Shown: in pieces, positions 57,274 through 64,000 of the stretch
How the letters are laid out: each line of letters begins with the position of its first letter
Numbering within the stretch: position 1 is the first letter of the stretch
Assembly (NCBI GenBank): GCA_001871195.1
Contig: MNXA01000032.1
Span: 39,745 to 103,744 of the forward strand
DNA from: Zetaproteobacteria bacterium CG1_02_55_237
GTDB taxonomy: Bacteria > Pseudomonadota > Zetaproteobacteria > Mariprofundales > Mariprofundaceae
Length of the DNA stretch: 64,000 nt
Direction: 5' to 3'
Position numbers and translations under genes: made by a program
Notes under the pieces: generated by a model
Databases searched by the model: none
The model's input: only the letters and a program-made list of their open reading frames with translations
Told to the model about the DNA's origin: nothing

Positions 57274-58191
57274 TCAGGCGAGAATCTTCAACCAGAGAGG
57301 AAGGGTGAACAGGGAAAGAATCGTGGTCAGGGTGACCGCCTCGGCATATAGCGAGGAGTCCAGCTTGAAGCGGTCGCACAATACTAGGCCCAGAACCATG
57401 CAGGGCATCGCACCTTCGATGACGGTCGGGGCCAGCAGCTTCTCCGGCATGCCGACGCCAATGCATGCGCCCCAGACAATCAGCGGCATCAGGGCCAACT
57501 GAATCACGATCACCGGCAACAGTGCCGGCGCCCGCTTGATCCAACCGGCCTGCCAGCGCAGTGCCATACCGATGGATAACAGCATCAGCGGCACCACGGC
57601 TGCACCAAGCACGCCGAGTGATTCATCCACCCATGCCGGCATGGCGATGGCAAACAGGCTGAGCGACAGGCCGCCGATGGCAGCCCACAAGGCCGGAACG
57701 CGCACCAGTTCGATCAGCGGATGTGCAGGTTTCTGGCTGCTGCCAAAGTGCCCGGCCAGCATAATGCCGACGGTGAATAGCAGCGGAGTGTTGGCAAACA
57801 GATCGTAGGGAATCGCCACCGATTGTGCCCACGGCCCGAAGGTCTGGGTGAGGACCGGCAGGCCAAGATAGGTGACGTTGCCGAAACAGGCGGCAAGCAA
57901 CAAGGCGCCCGCGGCCTTCTTGCCGCCGACACGTTTGCCGTCACCATAGATCAGCACTGCGACCAGCAAGGACAGCAGCACACCGGCCGATGCCACCACG
58001 GGGATACGCAGCACATCCAGATTCACCGGAGTCTGCCACATGACATGTAGCACAAGGGCGGGCAGAAAAACCGAATACACAGCCTTGGCCAGATGGGCGC
58101 GTACTGCCTCGGCTTGATTGCTGCCAAGCAACAGCCGCCAGATGAGGCCTGCGGCAATAATCGACGACATGCCGATAAGGATTGCAAACAT
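57274..58191 (-). CDS. AEC-family transporter
   Basis: Membrane protein of 305 residues with about ten helices arranged as two five-helix halves, typical of the auxin efflux carrier (AEC) family of secondary transporters. 'LAACFGNVTYLGLPVLTQTF' is the signature region with the Asn and Gly-Leu-Pro pattern, and 'EKLLAPTVIEGAMPCMVLGL' is its second-half counterpart. In bacteria family members move small organic acids such as malate or malonate; the substrate here is unknown. It is flanked by convergent yqaA and divergent clcA. Confidence 0.9.
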   Translation of the reverse strand: MFAILIGMSSIIAAGLIWRLLLGSNQAEAVRAHLAKAVYSVFLPALVLHVMWQTPVNLDVLRIPVVASAGVLLSLLVAVLIYGDGKRVGGKKAAGALLLAACFGNVTYLGLPVLTQTFGPWAQSVAIPYDLFANTPLLFTVGIMLAGHFGSSQKPAHPLIELVRVPALWAAIGGLSLSLFAIAMPAWVDESLGVLGAAVVPLMLLSIGMALRWQAGWIKRAPALLPVIVIQLALMPLIVWGACIGVGMPEKLLAPTVIEGAMPCMVLGLVLCDRFKLDSSLYAEAVTLTTILSLFTLPLWLKILA

Positions 58192-58322
58192 GGGACAAGG
58201 CTAGCGGATTGTTGTACGCAATGTCTCTGCCCCAGTATGTCATATGCCTACCGAACAATGGTTAAAACAGTTAGCCTTTCACATTTGGGGATTTCCCTGA
58301 GCGGAAAGGAGTTGTTTAACCC

Positions 58323-60107
58323 ATGCAACCGAAGCAATTCATCAGCGCAAGCCATCGCTGGCTGGTACGTCAGGAAGTGCTCTACCTGAGCCTGTTGGCC
58401 ATGCTGGTCGGCCTGCTCTCCGGTTATGCGGCATTGCTATTGCGCTTCGGGATCGAATGGGTGGCCACCCTGTGGACCGGTGAAATCGCCTGGGATCGGG
58501 CGCTGGACACGATTCCGTGGTACATCTTCCTGCTCGCCCCGACCACTGCCGGCATCATCGTCGGCCTGATCAACACACATCTGATGAGTGCCAGTGAGAT
58601 GCGCGGCGTGGCCGGTGTACTGGCCGATCTTGTGGAGCGCGGCGGACGGATCAATCGTAAACAGCTGGTCACTGAAACCTTCGGCTCAGCCATCAGCGTG
58701 GGCAGCGGTGCCAGCCTCGGCCGCGAGGGCCCCACTGTGGCATTGGGTGCAGTGATTGCCTCGGAAATCGGCCATTACCTCCAGCTTTCCGAGCATCAGG
58801 TGCGCACCCTGATCGGCTGTGGTGTGGCAGCCGGTATCGCGGCTTCATTTAACACCCCCATCGCTGGAGTGCTGTTCGCTCTTGAGGTGATTCTTGCCGA
58901 CTACGCGGTGGCCACGTTTAGCCCGATCGTGATTTCCTCGGTCATTGCCACGGTGATTTCACGCTCCGAACTCGGCAACTTTCCGGCATTCCTGATTCCC
59001 GAATATCATCTGGTCAGCACCTGGGAAATCGGCATCTATGTCGGCATCGGCTTGGCTTGCGGTCTTATCGCCGCATCGCTTATCGCCCTGATGGGGCGGC
59101 TGCGCATGCTGCTGGTGCGTTTCATCCCGGACCGACGCCTTCGCCCGGTGCTTGCCGGCTTCTGCATCGGCCTGATCGGATTGGTCATTCCTTATGCCAT
59201 GTCCATCGGCTACGGCACGGTGGGCAATATGTTGCTGGAGAAGGTTGATCCGGTGCTGCTCGGCGTCGGTTTTCCGCTTGGTGTGTTTCTTGCCATTGTG
59301 CTGTTCGGCAAGCTTGTGGCCACGGCCCTGAGTTTCGCAGCCGGCTTTCCCGGCGGCCTGCTCGGTCCTGCGCTGTTTCTCGGCGCTGTCGTCGGAGCTC
59401 TGTTCGGCGATATCGTGCACAGCATTGCTCCTTCCTTCACCGAAAGCTATGGCGCCTATGCACTGGTCGCCTGCGGGGCGCTGACTGCAGCGGCGCTGCA
59501 AGCGCCTATTACCATCATGCTGATGGTCTTCGAATTATCCGCCGACTATCGCATCATGCTGCCGCTGATGGCGGCCTGTATCGTGGCCACATTGGTCAAG
59601 CGCTCCTTCGGCCATCAATCCGTTTTCACCGAAGCGCTGGAAGAGCGTGGCATCGAAATGGGCGGTGGTCTGGAGAAGTCATGGATGCGTTCGGTCAAGG
59701 TATCGCGCATTCAGTGGCGGCCCATTCCCTCCATTCCCGAACATACCAAGCTGGAAGATCTCAAGCGTATCTATGTGGATTCAGGCAAGGGTTGCGTACA
59801 GGTGGTGGATGACAAGGATGAAATGATCGGCCTTATTACCTTTACCGATCTGCAGCCCTGGCTGCTTGATGCCACGATGGACCATGTCGCCATCGCATCC
59901 GAGATATGCAACCGCAAGGTGCAGTCTATTTCTGAAGACGACAGCTTGCTTGATGCCATTGCCACCTTCGACCGTGAGGTCTTCGAGCAACTGCCGGTGA
60001 CTTCCACCGACAATCCGCGCAAGGTGCTCGGTATCCTCTCAAGGCAGTCGGTGTTTTCCACCTACCATCAGCTGATTGTTAAACACGGTGAGCATGGCGA
60101 GGCCTGA
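58323..60107 (+). CDS. clcA: ClC-type chloride channel/antiporter with CBS domains
   Basis: ClC protein of 594 residues with about ten hydrophobic segments. Anion-selectivity motifs are 'SVGSGASLGREGPTVALGAV' (GSGxxxGxEGP, with the gating Glu), 'FNTPIAGVLFALEVILADY' and 'AAGFPGGLLGPALFLGAVVG'. Two CBS domains at about 460-590 ('IYVDSGKGCVQVVDDKDEMI' in the first) suggest regulation by nucleotides. The gating Glu implies that it may be a Cl-/H+ exchanger. It begins 131 bases after the divergent AEC gene. Confidence 0.94.
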   Translation: MQPKQFISASHRWLVRQEVLYLSLLAMLVGLLSGYAALLLRFGIEWVATLWTGEIAWDRALDTIPWYIFLLAPTTAGIIVGLINTHLMSASEMRGVAGVLADLVERGGRINRKQLVTETFGSAISVGSGASLGREGPTVALGAVIASEIGHYLQLSEHQVRTLIGCGVAAGIAASFNTPIAGVLFALEVILADYAVATFSPIVISSVIATVISRSELGNFPAFLIPEYHLVSTWEIGIYVGIGLACGLIAASLIALMGRLRMLLVRFIPDRRLRPVLAGFCIGLIGLVIPYAMSIGYGTVGNMLLEKVDPVLLGVGFPLGVFLAIVLFGKLVATALSFAAGFPGGLLGPALFLGAVVGALFGDIVHSIAPSFTESYGAYALVACGALTAAALQAPITIMLMVFELSADYRIMLPLMAACIVATLVKRSFGHQSVFTEALEERGIEMGGGLEKSWMRSVKVSRIQWRPIPSIPEHTKLEDLKRIYVDSGKGCVQVVDDKDEMIGLITFTDLQPWLLDATMDHVAIASEICNRKVQSISEDDSLLDAIATFDREVFEQLPVTSTDNPRKVLGILSRQSVFSTYHQLIVKHGEHGEA

Positions 60108-60115
60108 TTTGATCA

Positions 60116-62224
60116 GTGCAGATGCAGCTTAATCCGGCCCAGCAGGAGGCGGCGGAGGCTGGCGACGGCGCGCAGCTGATTCTGGCCGGCGCAGGTTCCG
60201 GCAAGACCCGCACCATCGTGCATCGTATCGCACACCTGATTGCCGAAAGGCGTGTCGCGCCGCACCGCATTCTGGCCGTCACCTTCACCAACAAGGCCGC
60301 CGCCGAATTGAAAGCCCGGCTCAACACGCTCATCGGCGATGATGGCGGTGGCGTCACCTCCGGCACCTTTCATGCTATTTCCCTCTCCTTCCTGCGCCGC
60401 CATGCCGATGCCCTCGGTTATCCGAAATCCTTTCAGGTGATCGATGCCGATGATCAGAAGGCGTTGATCAAGCGCCTGCTCAAGGCGCGCAACATCAGCA
60501 GCGACACCCTGCATCCAGGCTATCTGCTCGGCTGGATTGAGCACTGCAAGCATGCGGCTCTGACCCCAGATGCCGCTCCCGAACAGAACTGGAGCGGCAT
60601 CGATATGCGCGAGCTCTATGCCGCCTACCAGCAGGAACTGATGCGTCACGAGCGCATGGATTTCTCCGACCTGATTCTCAACTGCGTGCGCCTGCTTGAG
60701 GAGCATAAAGATATCGCCGCCCTGCTGTGTGCCCGCTTTGATCATGTGCTGGTTGATGAGTATCAGGATACCAATCCGGCACAGCATCGCTGGTTGCAAC
60801 TGCTGTGCCGCGGGCACGGCAACCTGACCGTGGTGGGTGATGACGACCAGAGCATCTATGGCTGGCGCGGAGCGGATGTGCGCCACATTCTGGAGTTTGA
60901 AAATGTCTGGCCCGGTGCCGGCATTCATCGACTGGAGCACAACTACCGTTCAACCGGCGCGATTCTTGAGTTGGCCAATGCGGTCATTGAGTCCAACAGC
61001 GAGCGGCATATCAAGCAACTACGCCCGACCAGAGATGCCGGCGAAACACCGTTCTGGCGGGTTTGTCAGGACGAATACGACGAGGCGCGGCATATCGCTT
61101 CCGCCCTGCGTCGCTGGCGGCAGCAGGGGAAATCCTGGCGCTCCATGGCCGTGCTCTATCGTACCGCCCGGCAGTCCCTGCCTATTGAGCAGGTACTCAG
61201 CGAGGAAGGGGTGCCGTACCGTGTAGTCGGCGGCGTGGGCTTCTTTGAGCGCATGGAAATCAAGGATGCGCTGGCCTACTGGGCGCTTCTGCACCACTGT
61301 GCCGACGGCCTGCACCTGCGCCGTATTTGCAACAAGCCGAAGCGCGGCATCGGTGCGGTTGGTGAACAACAGCTGGCAGATATACTGTCCGCGTCCGGCC
61401 TGCGTACCGCCGATTGGCTGGACACGCTTCAAGACGGCGGTCCGGGGCCTGCCGGCAAACTGGCGCCACTGGCACGGCTTGTCGCCGAGCTGCGCGCCGA
61501 AGCCATGCAGCAACCGGATATGGGGCTGGGCGAGCTACTTGAAAAAAGCGGCTATCTCGAAAGCCTGAAGGCCATGGGAGAGATTGAGGCGGAGTCGCGG
61601 CGCGACAATATTCAGGCTTTGCAGGATTATATCGCCATAGCAACGGCCGAAGGCATGACACCCATCGAGTTTCTCGACCGGGCAGCGCTGCTGCAATCCG
61701 GAGAGCGCTTGGCTGCAGACAGGCAGGCAGCGGCAAGCGATGATGACGATGCGCTGTCGCTGATGAGCCTGCACCGAGCTAAAGGCCTGGAGTTCGACTG
61801 TGTTGTACTCAGTGGTGTCGAAGAAGGATTGCTGCCGCACCAACGTTCGCTGGATGAAGGGCCGTCGGGTCTCTCCGAGGAGCGGCGTCTACTGTATGTC
61901 GGCATCACCCGCGCCCGTGACCATCTGCTCCTCACCTCGGCACGCATGCGTCGCGCCTTCGGCGATCTGATGTTTCCGCAGCCCAGTCGCTTTATCGTTA
62001 ACATCCCTGAGTCCGTGCTGATGCGCAGCGAGACTGTGTCGACAGCAATACCGAACGATAGCGGCGGATTGGAAATCGGCTGCAGCGTGCGTCATCCGAC
62101 GTTCGGCGAGGGTGTCATCCTCAGCGTTGAAGGCGCTGGCGATGCCATGCGTGTATCCGTAAACTTCCGCAAGGCTGGGATCAAGCGACTGATGCTGAAA
62201 TATGCCGCGCTGGAAATGATTTAG
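60116..62224 (+). CDS. uvrD: UvrD/PcrA-family superfamily 1 DNA helicase
   Basis: 3'-5' helicase of 702 residues for excision and mismatch repair. Walker A is at residues 25-31 ('LAGAGSGKTRT'), then 'VTFTNKAAAELKAR' (Ia), 'VDEYQDTNPAQHRWLQLL' (II), 'VGDDDQSIYGWRGA' (III), 'EHNYRSTGAILELAN' (IV), 'MSLHRAKGLEFDCVVLSG' (V) and 'EERRLLYVGITRARDHL' (VI). The C-terminal Tudor-like tail ('VRHPTFGEGVILSVEG') favours UvrD/PcrA over Rep. The start is GTG 60116 or ATG 60122. Confidence 0.95.
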   Translation: MQMQLNPAQQEAAEAGDGAQLILAGAGSGKTRTIVHRIAHLIAERRVAPHRILAVTFTNKAAAELKARLNTLIGDDGGGVTSGTFHAISLSFLRRHADALGYPKSFQVIDADDQKALIKRLLKARNISSDTLHPGYLLGWIEHCKHAALTPDAAPEQNWSGIDMRELYAAYQQELMRHERMDFSDLILNCVRLLEEHKDIAALLCARFDHVLVDEYQDTNPAQHRWLQLLCRGHGNLTVVGDDDQSIYGWRGADVRHILEFENVWPGAGIHRLEHNYRSTGAILELANAVIESNSERHIKQLRPTRDAGETPFWRVCQDEYDEARHIASALRRWRQQGKSWRSMAVLYRTARQSLPIEQVLSEEGVPYRVVGGVGFFERMEIKDALAYWALLHHCADGLHLRRICNKPKRGIGAVGEQQLADILSASGLRTADWLDTLQDGGPGPAGKLAPLARLVAELRAEAMQQPDMGLGELLEKSGYLESLKAMGEIEAESRRDNIQALQDYIAIATAEGMTPIEFLDRAALLQSGERLAADRQAAASDDDDALSLMSLHRAKGLEFDCVVLSGVEEGLLPHQRSLDEGPSGLSEERRLLYVGITRARDHLLLTSARMRRAFGDLMFPQPSRFIVNIPESVLMRSETVSTAIPNDSGGLEIGCSVRHPTFGEGVILSVEGAGDAMRVSVNFRKAGIKRLMLKYAALEMI

Positions 62225-62245
62225 GCCAACCACGAGGAGCTCCTT

Positions 62246-62590
62246 ATGTCAGTGACCATCTACCACAATCCCCGCTGTTCCAAGTCGCGCGCCACGCTGG
62301 CCCTGCTCAGCGAACGTGGCATTGAGGCGGAGATCATTGAATACCTGCAAAGTCCACCAAGTGCGGAGGAGCTGGATCACATTCTGGTTATGCTGGGTAA
62401 ATTGCCTGAAGAACTTATGCGGAGCGGCGAGGACGAGTACAAGGCCTATATTGCAGGCAAGGATTTAAGTCGTGCTGAAGCTATCGCTTTGATGGTCGCG
62501 CATCCGAAACTGATTGAACGACCCATCGTGGTGAATGGCGATAAGGCTGCAGTCGGCCGGCCGCCGGAAGCCGTGCTGGATATCCTGTAG
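62246..62590 (+). CDS. arsC: glutaredoxin-dependent arsenate reductase (ArsC family)
   Basis: Protein of 114 residues. The catalytic Cys is in 'YHNPRCSKSRATLALL', and the arginine region 'LIERPIVVNGDKAAVGRP' holds the residues that bind arsenate in E. coli ArsC. It lies between uvrD and rfbB with no arsB, arsR or acr3 nearby, so a housekeeping thiol role (as with YffB/SpxA-like members) is also possible. A GAGGAG ribosome site precedes the ATG. Confidence 0.88.
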   Translation: MSVTIYHNPRCSKSRATLALLSERGIEAEIIEYLQSPPSAEELDHILVMLGKLPEELMRSGEDEYKAYIAGKDLSRAEAIALMVAHPKLIERPIVVNGDKAAVGRPPEAVLDIL

Positions 62591-62604
62591 GATCACGAGG
62601 CGAT

Positions 62605-63618
<1,014 letters not shown>

Positions 63619-63646
63619 TCGGGTTTTTTACAATGCAGTGTGAAGG

Positions 63647-63758
63647 GAGTCGATCCTGTAGTATTGGATTAGCGAGGCCCCTTGCCAATCGACTCGCTGT
63701 GTTGGCAACAAATAGAGTTGTCCGGTTTTAGAGCACAAGGGTTGTCCGGTTTGGTTTT
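63647..63758. repeat. insertion-sequence end region with inverted and direct repeats
   Basis: After rfbB, 144 bases contain GAGTCGAT (63647-63654) paired with ATCGACTC (63688-63695), then TTGCCAA (63682-63688) paired with TTGGCAA (63702-63708). Two copies of GTTGTCCGGTTT follow (63718-63729 and 63741-63752). These are next to the transposase stop and look like its terminal repeats and binding sites. The exact outer boundary and any target duplication cannot be set from one end. Confidence 0.55.
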
Positions 63759-63761
63759 GGT

Positions 63762-64000
63762 TCATATTGCTGCCTTCAGCCTTGGTAGTGGTAGTTCCGG
63801 CTTGCTGGCCTTGGGCTTCAGAAGAGGCTGAAACTCGGCGAGTTTTCTTGGCCCGTGGAAGATGGCCATGCTGCCATCGGTATAGCAGTGAACACGCACT
63901 CTGGCTTTGACATAATGGTGTCGGTATTCATTGCTGGGGATTTGCAGGGTTCTGCCCTCAAAGCTGACGGTGTTGTCTTTGTTGACTGTGCGTTCGTGCT
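63762..64000 (-). CDS. transposase, C-terminal part (ISNCY-like; cut by window end)
   Basis: An open frame on the minus strand runs from the window edge to a TGA at 63762-63764 and encodes 78 residues. 'ERTVNKDNTVSFEGRTLQIP' and 'HHYVKARVRVHCYTDGSMAI' followed by 'FHGPRKLAEF' match the C-terminal domain seen in ISNCY-type integrase-core transposases (also similar in IS481/IS21-like proteins), as far as I recognise it. The N-terminus and catalytic DDE residues lie beyond base 64000. It is probably a recent insertion, or one end of one, next to the sugar-nucleotide gene rfbB. Confidence 0.7.
   Translation of the reverse strand, partial: HERTVNKDNTVSFEGRTLQIPSNEYRHHYVKARVRVHCYTDGSMAIFHGPRKLAEFQPLLKPKASKPELPLPRLKAAI

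Noticed and set aside
57080..57544. Minus-strand open frame of 154 codons overlapping the AEC transporter end
   Set aside because: Its tail is the repeat-like intergenic element, and the rest is an out-of-frame reading of the transporter gene.

Overview
The window is a dense, typically bacterial stretch (about 57% GC by eye) made almost entirely of recognisable chromosomal genes, with one insertion-sequence remnant at the right end. The organism is Gram-negative: KdsA (Kdo for LPS), TonB, LspA, a HemX/HemY-type heme operon and the order pyrG-kdsA-eno-ftsB are shared mainly by beta-, gamma- and zetaproteobacteria. I favour a gamma- or zetaproteobacterium; that is inference and no 16S rRNA is present.

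Layout. 1-4789 (+): the 3' end of glyS, a FetB-like permease and smc. 4825-6531 (-): a membrane GAF-GGDEF diguanylate cyclase. 6666-11523 (+): folA-ribF-ileS-lspA. 11570-13432 (-): a PilZ-PAS hybrid histidine kinase. 13503-35322 (-): a nearly unbroken same-strand run. In the direction of transcription it reads bioF-bioH-bioC-bioD, iscR-iscS-iscA, a GcvR-like ACT protein, def, purL, pyrG-kdsA-eno-ftsB, gltX-cysS-cysC, then manC-gmd-fcl for GDP-L-fucose. 35372-36381 (+): a ComF-family gene and grxC. 36388-38559 (-): recQ. 38692-42791 (+): hemD-hemB-hemX-like-hemY, closed by a strong terminator. 42895-44178 (+): a Rieske protein and MscS. 44238-44903 (-): an SDR. 44953-48175 (+): NusG-domain-II protein, Gx transporter, TonB-like protein, mutY and a pterin carbinolamine dehydratase. 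48273-49673 (-): a nitronate monooxygenase-like flavoprotein with a Cys cluster. 49810-50928 (+): ald. 50935-53500 (-): truncated hemoglobin, FmdB-like protein, Y-family polymerase and LexA-like repressor. 53660-56173 (+): a four-module CoA-disulfide reductase/rhodanese/TusA/DsrE fusion. 56203-63618: ogt, yqaA, an AEC transporter, clcA, uvrD, arsC and rfbB. 63762-64000 (-): the 3' end of a transposase, cut by the window edge.

How the genes work together. The biotin genes make and demethylate the pimeloyl-ACP precursor (BioC, BioH) and run two of the ring-assembly steps (BioF, BioD); bioA and bioB are not here. The Isc genes start from a promoter that overlaps the end of bioD and carries a near-consensus IscR type 1 site. 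ManC, Gmd and Fcl form a mannose-1-P to GDP-L-fucose line, translationally coupled to an APS kinase. LexA-like repressor plus Y-family polymerase looks like a self-contained inducible mutagenesis cassette with a GAAC-N4-GTTC operator.

No CRISPR array, tRNA or rRNA gene, prophage or plasmid module was seen. No clearly undescribed multi-gene system stands out. The best leads are the sulfur-carrier fusion with its upstream palindromes, the LexA/polymerase cassette, the regulatory sites at bioF and iscR, the cysC-GDP-fucose linkage and two intergenic repeat-like elements.
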